Notes: generated by a model not told the origin, from the letters alone. A stretch of 64,000 nt of DNA from Peronospora farinosa (GCA_947646735.1 CANTFK010000961.1:682001-746000), one strand, 5' to 3'; shown: positions 21,112-31,945, numbered from the stretch's first letter. Translations and numbers: made by a program.

Positions 21112-23082
21112 ATGGTTCAATGGACTGTGATTGTTGCCAGTTTGGCCGTCATGGCCAATGTATCTGATGCATCCGGTGTCAAGTATGACACTCTTGAACC
21201 TGTAAATGCACTGCCAAGAGTGCGTGTAATGCAACGATCTGGATCTGCGTCATTTGATTCGGGCTCTGCGCCGCTTGATTCGGAAGATCCGTCGCTTGAT
21301 TCGGAAGATCCGTCGCTTGATTCAGGATCTGCTTCGATAGCTTCAAGGATCGAAACATTGACAACTTCTGCTTCATCACCAGGGCTCGTGTCATTTGCTT
21401 CACTTTTCAAAACATATGCGGCTACTGGATCAAAGCCATCAAAGTCTTCTTACTCGTCGTCTCCAGTAAAATCGGTCGAAGATATTTCCGTCACAGTGTC
21501 ACCCAGTTCGTCGTCGAACTATTCGGCTCTGATCACGGACGCGTCAGGAGTTTCATACGGGCTTGCTACCCCTCTCACAGCCAAAAGCTCCGTTGTACCA
21601 ACGTACCGCAACTGGGTTGGTCCTCCAGTATTCCAAGGAGATGTGGCTTGTTGGCGAGAAGCTCACATTATGGACGTGTGTCCGTCCAACTTCGACCGCA
21701 ATGAAGCTACCAACACGTGCTGGGCGGAGTGTCCGCTCGAGTTTCCGATAAAGTGCGGCATGGAGTGCATTCGTCAGAACGACGATTGTGGCCGTGAAAT
21801 CTTCTACAAGGTCACTTCTATCATCAACGTCGGGATCAATGGTATCATGGATAATTGGTTCGGCAAATTCAAAGAAATGGCGAAGGAGGTGCGAACCGCA
21901 ACCTATTGTATTTGTATGCTATTAGGTGAGGTTCGCGCCATCCTCCGTTACGTCCGCAGTATCAAGACTTCTGACCCCCAAGCTTCGCTAGACAAAATAT
22001 TGACGTTGCTATACCAGTCAAACGCAGTGGTCGTCGAATTGCCTATTACGATCAAATTGTGCATGGGCGGCAAAGCAGGCCCCAAGTGGTGGCTGGCAGA
22101 GCGAATGATGGCAACAACTCAATACCTTTTGTCCCAAATTATGTCCCACGACGACGAGCTCATCGCGAGCTTTGATCGATTCAAAGCATTCCTCAAGGGA
22201 GCCAACTTCACGGTCCCACGATCGATGATCACAAAGGGAGAAATTGGCTATCTGAAAGACGCGCTGCAGTCGAACTCGAGTTGCGGACACGACTTGCAGG
22301 GTCTAGTAGAGCGTACATGGTCTACTATCGAGGCTCTTCGGGAGAAATATCCCGGTATCACGAAGAATCAATTGCGTGTGATGATCCAGGATACGGAACT
22401 TGTGAAGACGGACATTGCAATTGTGACCAGCAATTGTATGGAGTTGTTGGTCGAACAATCGGGCCAAACGACAGCGTACGTTACACGAGACAAAATCCGT
22501 AAGACGTTCGGAGTGATCATCAATGATCTCATTACAAAAGGCGTGAGCAACAACGGCACGTCATACAAAGCCAACGAATACACGTACAAGTGGCTGAACC
22601 AAGGTCTTAACGCTTTTATGGTCACGGGTTTCGATATGAGTGGTATCACCAGCATGATCTCCGAGTATTTCCAGACGACCTGCGGCCCCACGCAGTTCAT
22701 TGGCGAGATAGACGACGGCACCCACCCCCATACACTGGGACTCAGCACCATTCAGAAGGCCTTCCAAAACAGCACTTTGTCGTGGACCAAGAAAGGGGAC
22801 GGCCAAGTCATCATCAACTTTGCCAGCTACGACACAAAAAACGTGACAGTCAACATCATCTCTGGAGGCGACAAAATCGACGAGATCGATGTCATCGCGG
22901 GTGGAAAAGCCACATGGAAGTCGACTGTGGAGAAGTTGGGCGGCAAGACGTTGTATCTCGATCGTTGGCGTAAAGGGTTCCTAGGGCTTCCGACCACCAG
23001 GGGTGGCTCCTTAATGCTGTGGGTGCCCCGTGCAGCCCAAGGTGGTCATTTAGACTTGAATGTGAGGCTGAACTTGAATTAA
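21112..23082 (+). CDS. Secreted cysteine-rich protein, oomycete paralogous family (member 2)
   Basis: Intronless, 656 residues, ATG start. The leader (MVQWTVIVASLAVMANVSDASG) reads as a signal peptide. Residues about 40-80 hold a low-complexity Asp/Ser repeat including two exact copies of LDSEDPS (21-bp repeats at about 21279 and 21300). The conserved core begins near residue 164 (TYRNWVGP, ACWREAHIM, NTCWAECP, CGMECIRQNDDCG) and tracks the gene at 7558 to the end (GGKTLYLDRW, GFLGLP, GGSLMLWVP). It is longer than member 1 mainly in the N-terminal repeat region. It lies alone in the spacer of a 2-kb-arm inverted duplication. The function is unknown. Repeat expansion outside a conserved core is a pattern seen in oomycete surface and effector proteins, but no RxLR or LFLAK motif is present. 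Confidence 0.87.
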   Translation: MVQWTVIVASLAVMANVSDASGVKYDTLEPVNALPRVRVMQRSGSASFDSGSAPLDSEDPSLDSEDPSLDSGSASIASRIETLTTSASSPGLVSFASLFKTYAATGSKPSKSSYSSSPVKSVEDISVTVSPSSSSNYSALITDASGVSYGLATPLTAKSSVVPTYRNWVGPPVFQGDVACWREAHIMDVCPSNFDRNEATNTCWAECPLEFPIKCGMECIRQNDDCGREIFYKVTSIINVGINGIMDNWFGKFKEMAKEVRTATYCICMLLGEVRAILRYVRSIKTSDPQASLDKILTLLYQSNAVVVELPITIKLCMGGKAGPKWWLAERMMATTQYLLSQIMSHDDELIASFDRFKAFLKGANFTVPRSMITKGEIGYLKDALQSNSSCGHDLQGLVERTWSTIEALREKYPGITKNQLRVMIQDTELVKTDIAIVTSNCMELLVEQSGQTTAYVTRDKIRKTFGVIINDLITKGVSNNGTSYKANEYTYKWLNQGLNAFMVTGFDMSGITSMISEYFQTTCGPTQFIGEIDDGTHPHTLGLSTIQKAFQNSTLSWTKKGDGQVIINFASYDTKNVTVNIISGGDKIDEIDVIAGGKATWKSTVEKLGGKTLYLDRWRKGFLGLPTTRGGSLMLWVPRAAQGGHLDLNVRLNLN

Positions 23083-23115
23083 CTAGATGATAGATGATAG
23101 ATAGAGATAGAGTGA
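23083..23115 (+). repeat. GATA-type microsatellite after the second secreted gene
   Basis: A tandem run of TAGATGA/TAGA units directly follows the stop codon region. Confidence 0.5.
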
Positions 23116-23349
23116 AAGTGTAAAGAATCGAGCGGCGCTGAGCTGGCGAATAAACGTAAATGAATCCGTTAATTTGTACTGCAACATGTTGACCATCACA
23201 TGCCGGGCTCATAAAAGATTATTCGGATCATCTTGAACTGCAATTTCACTCCGAGGATGCGGTAGGAAGACGTAGTCTCACGTGTACGTCTTCTAAATGA
23301 CTGCATTGTTTTCAATAGTCTTTCATTAGTTGTTACGCATTGATAATCA

Positions 23350-23580
23350 ATCCTCACTCAGTGGGTCTCTGAGGTATACGTTGTGATGGTGAAGGTTTGC
23401 ATTGCAATTCACTTGCTCGTCATGCTTTGCAATGCATGCACGTGAAGCAGCTTCAAAGCACACCAATTCAAGTCGAGAACAATACTTGATCTTGTCATTC
23501 CATTCGTTCCGAGGGGCACTACATGGAGATTGAACGTCAACGCCAAACTCGACATCTTGCAGGTCCACTTCTGATCGAAG
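23350..23580 (+). pseudogene. Right-arm counterpart of the small secreted-peptide ORF (nonsense)
   Basis: A leader-like MVKVCIAIHLLVMLCNACT starts at about 23385 on the + strand and is followed directly by TGA. Sequence beyond the stop still matches the left-arm ORF. An inserted A further on changes the frame relative to the left arm. If the left-arm ORF is not a gene, this is simply non-coding. Confidence 0.3.
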
Positions 23581-24430
23581 TCGTTACATGTCAAGCATCG
23601 ATATAGGAAGTTAAGAAGAGGACCTCACGACGACTACCACGTGTGATTGGCACCAATGACCTTCTCTCAATGATACCAACGACCTTGTCTCAATGATACT
23701 CGTCGTCGCTTACGATCGCCATCCAGTTCTGACTGGTCGTCGTTGAAACCGGAGCACCGCTTCATTCCAATCCTGCTCCTACATGGAGAACCCAATAGGC
23801 CACGTGATCGTAGCAGCCTCATAGTCTTTAACATCAAAAGGGAAGTTCACATTGTATAGAAGCCGTCCATCCAGTGCAGGATACGAAGCGAAGCACATGA
23901 TGGTTTAGATGGTGTAGATGATCCATATGAACCAAGTTCCAGTATACAGCTCCAAACTTGACTATGCAGGCTTGATGCCCATGCACTGTGTCGTCTAACC
24001 TTTGTTAAATCAGTACATTGTAGTATGGTAATCAAAAATGCAGGTCAGGATGAAACGAATTGGCCAATCAGAAAGGAGTACCGCCCATAGCAATATTTCT
24101 ATTAGGATATGATCGGTCAGACGATCCCACGAATGAAAGCGGTTTAGCCAATCATAGACGTTTCCCTTTGTTGAGCCTTTCTTTACGACTGTGAATTGGC
24201 TGACAACCTAAACCGCCTTCTCAACATTTTCCTGTATACATCTGTTTAGTAATCATCGTGTACGACAACATTAGCACGGCGACACCTAGGATTTAAGAAG
24301 CAAAGACCCGTTAGATTAAGCAAGTTGAAGTGGTTTAGCCAATCAATGATCGTCCTCAGCTCCCAGTACTTTGTTTTTATTCTTTTCGGCAGTTTCCGAA
24401 CGTCGTTTTAAACCTCTTTTTATCCTAAAA

Positions 24431-25117
24431 ATGACCCGTTCAATTCGTGTATTATGTCTACATGGTTGGCGAACAAATGGTACCATTCTCAAGCATCAAA
24501 CCTTCGCTCTACGTCAAGAATTTGGGTCAAAAGCTGAATTTCTATATGTAAATGCACCATGGAACGCATCGGGTCCTGCTCCGGAACTGGTGCGTTCTTT
24601 TTACGGCGAGATGGGACCGTTTTATCAATGGTGGGACGCCATTAAGCACGAAGACAGCGAGATATTCCATTACGAAGGTTTTGAACTGTCGTTGGACTAT
24701 TTAATGGGTCAGATTCAAGCTTTAGGGACTGTAGATGTCGTCTTGGGGTTTTCTCAAGGGGCCGCTATGACCACGTTATTAACAGCGCATTATCTCTCAA
24801 TCTATGGCTACGTGCCTTGGAAAGCCTGTGTACTGATAGGAGGATTCTATCCTTCTAATGCTGAGACGAAGGAGCTGTTGGATGCCGCTAACACTTCAGT
24901 CGATGGGGCTATTGACGTGCCATCCGTGCATGTGGTGGGAAGAGCGGATCCATTAGCCCTTAATTCTGACAAATTGGTCCAGAGCTTTACGAGGATCAGA
25001 CGAGTTAAGTTTGAGCACGAGGAAGGCCACAAGTTTCCGTCCCCGCTCAAGTACAGGACATTGTACACTGATATTGTTCAGGAGGTGCTGGCCATGACGG
25101 GTCAGGCATGGAGGTAA
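24431..25117 (+). CDS. FSH/OVCA2-family serine hydrolase, right copy
   Basis: 228 residues, ATG at 24431, deduced protein identical to the left copy (18269-18955), with S108, D173 and H200 all present. Both copies are intact and have matching upstream regions, so both may be expressed. Near-identity of the coding part compared with the more diverged flanks of the arms fits recent duplication, gene conversion or purifying selection. Confidence 0.93.
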   Translation: MTRSIRVLCLHGWRTNGTILKHQTFALRQEFGSKAEFLYVNAPWNASGPAPELVRSFYGEMGPFYQWWDAIKHEDSEIFHYEGFELSLDYLMGQIQALGTVDVVLGFSQGAAMTTLLTAHYLSIYGYVPWKACVLIGGFYPSNAETKELLDAANTSVDGAIDVPSVHVVGRADPLALNSDKLVQSFTRIRRVKFEHEEGHKFPSPLKYRTLYTDIVQEVLAMTGQAWR

Positions 25118-25244
25118 GAAGAGAAAAAGAAGGGTGTCGACCATACGCCAGTAGAAATCTTTTGCCTTGATACATGCGTGGTCACCTCTTACCTCATACG
25201 CCTTTCAACACTCGAACAAGCTTTTTGCGCTATATTTATCGGAA

Positions 25245-26175
25245 GAAGCTGCGATGATGACGAAAGAGTCGACATTTAGCGTGGAGAGATACAGAAAGTT
25301 GAGGCGATGTAGTGCGTCTTCATACGGTATATACCTGCTGGGTTCAGCTACTCTCCTGTTGACCGAAATGAACATTCCTACGGTCGATGTGTATGCGTTT
25401 CGTGCTTCAAGCTATGGCGGTGAATTTACGGATGCATGTGTCAGTGATTTTACGAATGCCTTTCATGTGCGACTAAGAAGCTCTTCGACAAAAGGTTGCT
25501 CAAGGTGGTTCATATGTACTAGAAATGCTGCTTTGAAGTTGCTAGCGGACGTGAATGATATCAAGGGGCATGGCAGAGGTCCAGAGTGTCTTCAAACCCC
25601 GATACCCAAAGCTACGACGAGAAGAGCATCGCACTTTTAAAAGCTGCTCGAATTGTTGGCATGAAAAAATTGCGGCCAGATATGGTCACGTGGCATTGCC
25701 AACAAGAAAGTTGTCGCCGACTTTACAATGCTACTTTGGTGTCAAGCATCACAAGCGCGGCTACGCAATTATTCGGAGCTTGAAAGTTCACAATCAAATG
25801 GTGAGATACTACCAGCCGCTTCTTACTCTGTGCCGCGTACACCTTCGTCTGATTTTGCGAAGGCTGTCAACGAAGTGCACATGGGTTAGTAAGGTTTACA
25901 CTAAGCGCGTCAAGAATAGACAGGGCTCGTCGAGGTCGATCTTGCCTTAATTTCTTACACGAATTGCACTTCTTTACACGTATGCACTCGAGCTGGCTGT
26001 TGCTTTATTATTCGAGCAACTACTCCATGATGGTCCTATCTGCTGCACTGCTAGTCCAAGCGTCTGCGACACTGCGTCTTTACCAAGATCTTTCATCTTG
26101 CACGACATCTAGCAGTCGATAACTTGAAATTGCGTTATGCGAGCTTATTCTTCTTCGTAGAACGCCCTGTGAGCA
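25245..26175. other. Region between the right arm and the zinc-knuckle gene
   Basis: Overlapping + frames at 25167-25640, 25555-25950 and 25586-25783 remain open but show no signal peptide, domain or consistent splice pattern that I can support. They may be remnants of a decayed gene. Nothing else is recognisable. Confidence 0.35.
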
Positions 26176-28164
26176 TCAAGGGTGCACAAGCTGCTGTCGC
26201 ATCTGAGCCTGCAACGCCTGCTGCTGCTGTAGCTGCTGCGCAGCGATCTCCTGAGCATGTTTGGCACAGTGGCCATTCTTCTGAGCCCACTTGGTACAGT
26301 TCGGGTATTCACACCGCTTACCACCACCATGACCACGACAGAAACCACCCGACTGGCAACTCTTGGCGCAACCCTCGAATTTGCATCGCACACCGCCGCC
26401 GTGCTGCTTGCACAGGCCTCGTGACTGTGCTGTCTTCGGGCAGCCCTCCACATTGCAGGGCTTGCCGCCACCGTGCGCAATGCACAGGTGGCCGGTCTGT
26501 GCGCTTTTCATACACCCATCGACCTTGCATCTTCGGCCACCACCATGAAGCTTGCACATGCCCTTCACGCGCGCTGCGTGGCTGCAGCCCAATGCCGAGC
26601 ACAATTGTGTCCCACTGGCATCCATCTTAATTGGCTTACCAGTCTGTGTCGATATCCGCATCTGTTGTTGTGGGTGACCACCGCGTGTCTGCTGCTGCTG
26701 TTTCTGCAAAAGCAAGCCTGCTCCAGGCTGCATAAGCATATTGGGAAACTGTGGCATCGGCTGATTCGCTCCAACGTATCCGGGCGCCGATGCCATCAGT
26801 CCATTCTGCTGCTGCTGTTGCAGTGCATTCTGATAAAGTTGATGATACTGTTGCTGTTGTTTCTGTTGCTGCTCTTGCCGTAACAATTGTTGCTGTAAAT
26901 GTTGCTGTTGTTGATGGTGGTACGTCGTATTCCCCTGCGGATGGTTCGTCATCCCCATTGTAGACATACTTCCTGACGCCGAGGACGCCGAGGATGCTGC
27001 ATTGTATCCAAGATGCGACGGTGAATCAAGACTCTGTCCAAATGTCGAAAAACTCGACGCAGTTGAAGTCATTTCCGTGTAAATCGAACGGGATGGATTC
27101 ACTAGTGTCTGTGTATCCACAAACCCGACCGAATGATGACCCAAAGTCGACGAAGCTCCATGACTCGAATGACCTGTGCCATTCAAACAACTTGTCGTAT
27201 TTCCCGCTGTAGTCGTGGCTCCATGATAATCAAGCAGATTATCCAAATTGTCAACTTGGACGACATCATCACCGCCGTAATCATCATTATCAATTGCCGA
27301 AACATCTGTTTCAATGGACTCGAGGGTTCGGGCTAAATGTTGAAACCGAAAACTATCTTGACTTGTCATTGGTTTTTGAATCGCTTGATTTGATGTGGCA
27401 TTCAGCATGGCTTGAATAATTTCAAAACTTGTTGTACGCATGCCCATGCCGCCAGTATGTAATGTGTTATGATGAGGTGCAGTCGGTGGCATGAAACTCC
27501 GCATCAATTGTAAACTCGACAAGCGTTGCAAAGTCCCTGCTTCACAATCCTTGTACACTTGCGTCAAAGGTTCGGGCGTATTACTGGCAAAGGAATTATC
27601 AATAAAACTCAATAAATGACGTAAACTTTCCTTTTTTTCCGTCATGGAAAACGTGTGCGAACTTAATAGTTTCTTCAAGGACGGTTTGTGGTCCACGCCA
27701 CTTGGTTTCACATTCTCGGAACTTACGAGGAAGCTGCTGCCCGAACTCTGAGAACTCAGCATCCGAGCAGAGGGAGGTTGTTGATCCAAGAGACAGGCCA
27801 AGACATCTTGAATACTGGCTTCACGATGTAGTGGCTGACGAAAGTCCACGTTGCCATTGCCACTATGACCCGCAACAGCTGCTTCACTAAGATTCGGTGT
27901 ACGTGCAAGCTCTTTCTTGACCATAGCCAGGTCTCCACCTGTGAATGAAACAGGTTTATTGTGCTCTGCCGCGGCTGTCAGTCGTGCCTTCATTTGTGAC
28001 CAATTAGCTAATTGGGCGCTGGAAAAGAGTGACGTGTCTACGCAATCCATCATACTACGTAAAAGTTCTGGGTTAGCACCTGGTACTTCATCAATAGAGC
28101 CAGATGAGGACGAGGGAGCGAGCGGAGCCATTAATGTGGGGGTGGAACCGCCAGATTGCGCCAT
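26176..28164 (-). CDS. Zinc-knuckle repeat, polyQ-containing nuclear protein (oomycete 'WRKY19-like')
   Basis: 662 residues, single exon, ATG start at 28164. Residues 1-400 are Ser/Thr-rich without a named domain. About 400-480 are Gln-rich with several Q runs. Residues 522-636 hold five tandem units of about 25 residues with the pattern C-x4-C-x9-C-x2-H, mostly followed by GGG (HGGGRRC, HGGGKPC, HGGGVRC, HGGGKRC), each a likely zinc site. The C-terminus is again Gln-rich. Oomycete annotations often call such proteins 'WRKY transcription factor 19', but no WRKYGQK motif is present, so that name is misleading. A DNA- or protein-binding regulator is likely; the target is unknown. It is divergent from the ICE2-like gene. 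Confidence 0.85.
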   Translation of the reverse strand: MAQSGGSTPTLMAPLAPSSSSGSIDEVPGANPELLRSMMDCVDTSLFSSAQLANWSQMKARLTAAAEHNKPVSFTGGDLAMVKKELARTPNLSEAAVAGHSGNGNVDFRQPLHREASIQDVLACLLDQQPPSARMLSSQSSGSSFLVSSENVKPSGVDHKPSLKKLLSSHTFSMTEKKESLRHLLSFIDNSFASNTPEPLTQVYKDCEAGTLQRLSSLQLMRSFMPPTAPHHNTLHTGGMGMRTTSFEIIQAMLNATSNQAIQKPMTSQDSFRFQHLARTLESIETDVSAIDNDDYGGDDVVQVDNLDNLLDYHGATTTAGNTTSCLNGTGHSSHGASSTLGHHSVGFVDTQTLVNPSRSIYTEMTSTASSFSTFGQSLDSPSHLGYNAASSASSASGSMSTMGMTNHPQGNTTYHHQQQQHLQQQLLRQEQQQKQQQQYHQLYQNALQQQQQNGLMASAPGYVGANQPMPQFPNMLMQPGAGLLLQKQQQQTRGGHPQQQMRISTQTGKPIKMDASGTQLCSALGCSHAARVKGMCKLHGGGRRCKVDGCMKSAQTGHLCIAHGGGKPCNVEGCPKTAQSRGLCKQHGGGVRCKFEGCAKSCQSGGFCRGHGGGKRCEYPNCTKWAQKNGHCAKHAQEIAAQQLQQQQALQAQMRQQLVHP

Positions 28165-29263
28165 ATTCTGAGGGTGGCGGATTCTCTTGGGGTGGTGGTG
28201 TGCTTTAATTGTGTTCCCTTCCTTCTTTGGAACGTTGGAGATTAAACTCGTGATGGACAGGGTTCTATGTGAAACACCCAGATGAGAGGAGAGGGTGAAA
28301 TAAGGATTGAGAGTCCAGCAGAAAGGTTTATTTGACTTTTTTGGGTTGAAAGGGCGGTTTTATTCCGGTTTTTGTATGGGTAGTTGAAAAATGCAGCTTT
28401 TTTTAGCGACCTGAAACGGTTTTAGTTAGACCCGACGCGTCGGTTATCATGGTTATTTGCAAGCTGATAAGTCTAGTTTAGTATAATATGGGAACTATAC
28501 GATTAGAAAGGATTATCAAGAATTGACTTCCTTTAGTATACAAATACTAGTACATATCAAAATAAGTGGATGGCTGATGTATCGTAATATAGAGGAAAAA
28601 GCACACCACAACAAAACATTCTTGTACCTGTTTGTCACTCCACTCAGACATTAGAAAATTGCTTTGCTAAATCAAGCAAAACGAAGTGGATACACTATTT
28701 AATCATTAGGTGATATGACATAAACTTTAGCCATCTTCCTGGGTACTGACTTTTCAGCATTAACGTATCGTTGAATACGAATTACGGGTGTCACCTTCTT
28801 GCATTGTCTTAAACTTAATCAGCGAACATTAAATATATGACCACTTTAGTCTCAATTACGATCACTCAGCTAACACTTGCAAGGCACAAGCACCTCAATC
28901 AGTAACGTCTAAATCTGAACCTTATCGGTCAAAATAAATCTATTTGGATTCAGAATGTCATGAACCACTACAAGAGTAGGATGAGCGACTTGTGGTGTAA
29001 CAAAACACTAATCACGGCCGACAAACATGATACACTCGCTGCATCGTACGCGTTTAAATAGGAATAGTACTATTTTATGATTGATATCAATCATACAACA
29101 TATGTACTATTTCTAAACTCGACATTCTTCCAAAAGTTTCCATTTTAGAGATTTTACAGCCCAGAAACCTCCCAAACGAAATACAATCTGATGTAGCTAT
29201 ATAGAATGTATCCATTTCCTCCTCCTGCTTCACAAAGTGGTCCAATCATTGGAATTCACTATA
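28165..29263. other. 1.1-kb divergent intergenic region
   Basis: Lies between the minus-strand zinc-knuckle gene and the plus-strand ICE2-like gene and presumably holds both promoters. It is AT-rich with no ORF of interest. TTTTTGGG- and CCAAT-like words occur near the ends, but no element could be assigned. Confidence 0.4.
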
Positions 29264-31945
29264 ATGGACACTACAAGTTCATTGTCCGCTTTTACCGTCC
29301 CACGGAAGCTTTTGACCGGTCATAAACGCCATGCTGATGCTTCTATAGACCGTCCTCCTTCATTTTTCTTGACTTTTAATGATTTTGCAACATTTTCTAT
29401 CCGTGGTGACGTCCAGGAATCTCGTTTCTATAACGATTTAGAAATGCATCGACGCACGCTCGTCACGACCAAAGACACGTCACATGTGACACGTCAAAAG
29501 TCGTCTGGTATCAACATAAAAAGGACCACGCACCATTTAATTCAATTACTAATGGAAGCAATAAAGACCTCTCGTATACAAATTCCAGCACAAAAAAGGA
29601 TCGAATTGGAGAATGCACGACGAAGAATTTCGAGCTTCTCAGTATCAGAACATGAACAATATCTCATGCTCCAATGCAGTCTATTTCAAGCTCAACAGGT
29701 ACTAAAATCCATGGATTTTTTGACGTAGGAGAAGGATTTTGCTAATGTTTTTGTTTTTTTTCTTGTGATGTTTTTTTGTTTCTTGGAATTGAGTGCAGCG
29801 TGGATTGCCAGAGGTTTTAGCACTTGGAACTAAGGAAGCAAAGCAGTGGCAAAAGATGAAAGTGAAAGTTGAACGAGAACAAGTGGAATTTTGTCGAATG
29901 ATGACAAAAGGACTTGCATTCGAAGCTGCTGTTCATGAGAATCAAGTGCCGTCATTTGCTGCCTCCTCGGTACGGTATAATGGAGACTTTGTTTTTTGTT
30001 TTGAGTGGTTGATTGATAAGCTGTACTGTATTTGTTATAGTACAATGCAATGCTGACGCAGTGCTGGAACGATATTTATCGTCTTTACCCACGTTGGTTT
30101 GATCCTTGTATGGACATCACGCTGCCAAAAGATGGCGTCTCGAACGGTTTGACGTGGGCCGAGATTGAGACGAAGAAGGTGGCTACGCGTGGCGTTTGTT
30201 GCACAATTGATGTAACAAAACTTGTTTCTGGTCAAACATTGAAGAGTACGACGAACGAGAGCGATGGATTGACGTTGGACGTTGCATTGCCACGCCAGGT
30301 TATCTCCACCGACGGACAAGCAGTGCAGTTGATGGAAACCTACGACTGTGACATTGCCATCTCGTCGTCTACGCTAGTCGCACTGTTTGATAGTGATACG
30401 TCAACCCGCTTTGCCCACGTAGTGAGTTACATACAAGAGCTTGTTTGTGTCTGCTGTTGGTCAAGTATTGACTCTAAGACATGCAGCCTGTAGGTTGGGG
30501 TATCCCTATGAAAAGCCGAGCGAGCGTTGACGGAAACGTTAGTACGAAGAAGCGTATCTATTTAGATCGGCCATTGCCAGGTAGCAATCCAGGCACGCGA
30601 GAAAAAGTAGCAGAGGCTGGACGTTCTGCACTGTTGTCTCGATTTGAGGTAAGATTGGCAATTGTTGTTGAACAATGAGACGCAGAAAGGAGTCTGAAGC
30701 TGTTATGGCAGGCCGAATCTGTGCTTGAAGGATCCACTGGTGGACGAACAGTATACCATATCTGGCAACTCAACGAAAAGCGGATTCTCGTGCGCAGTAC
30801 GACGCATATGCATATGATTGCACCTACTCTCTCAGGCGGTGCTTCGTCGTCTTCGAATATGCTGCAAGATGAACAACACAAGAAACAGGCAACTGCACCG
30901 CTAAGCGTATTTGTCAAGCCAGACTACCATTTGCTGGGAGTTGAGGAGCAGCTGACTACGAGTGAAAGATGTCGCTTCTGGTTCCATTCGTGGCTCCGTG
31001 GCGGTTCGACTGTACTTGTGGCAAGGGTGAACCCCAAGAGGGATATCGTCAGCTCCTGGAAAACCTATTCGCCAACCTCTCTCATCTTTGGAGACAAGAG
31101 TGAGCAATGTCTTCCACCCGAGTGTTTTGAGTAAGTTTTTGTAACCGTCTTGTATGATTCGGATCGTACTGTATGAGTGTGTGAACTGACAACAGTGTAT
31201 TTTACATGCTAGTCCCTCATCGAAGTTTGAGTGGTTATCTATGCTGTTTGCAGGATTGGTGGATCTCCCGGTTGGGAATTACCTCTTGCGGCCAAAAGAT
31301 GCGTGTGGACCAAGTACATTTGGGAAACAACGTGACGGTGTCGAAATTCTCATGGCTACAACTGAGCCTGGGGTCGAAACGTCTGCAATTGACTTGTATA
31401 GCTTCATGCCAAAGACAAGTGACGATGGAGTCGCGGTCAGTTCGAACATTCCTCCCGTGCTGCCAGCGTGGAATCTCTGTGATCGTATCCCTTACACTTT
31501 TCGGACGGGTATGTACTGTTTACCGTTCCTTTTGGATGGGGTCTGTCCAAGCGTCTCCATGGACAAAAATTGTGAGCACGTTCATCTGCATCTGCCAGAA
31601 CAACGTGGATCGAGGAAAACGAAGCGATGGCGCTTTGATAATTACACGAATTTGCTGAAGAAAACGACTGCGACTACAAAGTCGAAAGTGATGAAATACC
31701 CAAAGCGGGTGACGCTGAAGAGCGGATTTTGCGGTGAAGACAAGACGCCACCTTTGGTAATTACGACAACCAACTTGTACACTCCAGTTCATTGTTCGAA
31801 ACGTCCAAGTGAGTGCTCCCTCCCACATTTGACACTTCACCAGATTCTCGAACGTCTTGCAGATGAAATTATACGCACCGAGCGAAAGAATCGTGGAGGT
31901 CAAAAGAAGGAGAACCGCAGACCTTATAAGAAAAGTGTAGGTTGA
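29264..31945 (+). CDS. ICE2/NARG2-like protein (little elongation complex subunit 2), six exons
   Basis: 766 residues from phase-consistent exons 29264-29698, 29799-29969, 30041-30421, 30487-30648, 30712-31130 and 31213-31945. ATG 29264 was chosen; the open frame upstream begins only with GTG. The second half resembles the NARG2 C-terminal domain: TVYHIWQLNEKRILVRS, CRFWFHSWLRGGSTVLVARVN, then FAGLVDLPVGNYLLRPK. In animals this subunit belongs to the little elongation complex, which drives snRNA transcription. The C-terminus adds a CCCH-like zinc-finger pattern (YCLPFLLDGVC, then NCEHVHLHL) and a very basic tail. It lies 178 bp before RPC1 in the same orientation. The assignment rests on remembered family wording and is moderately secure. 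Confidence 0.7.

Larger units (their letters stand above)
23261..25244 (-). repeat. Inverted duplication, right arm
   Basis: Reverse complement of 18141-20112. The coding part is nearly identical; the outer non-coding part shows more substitutions and small indels, including one within the small-peptide ORF. The arm ends at about 25244, beyond which the flanks differ completely. Confidence 0.9.

Noticed and set aside
19351..24035. Mirrored 62-66-codon ORFs starting MITILQCTDL in both arms
   Set aside because: They begin with TTG rather than ATG and differ by a frameshift between the arms, so coding is unlikely.
26124..26883. Overlapping + ORFs rich in His/Cys over the zinc-knuckle repeats
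   Set aside because: Repetitive antisense reading of the HGGG repeats, not a gene.
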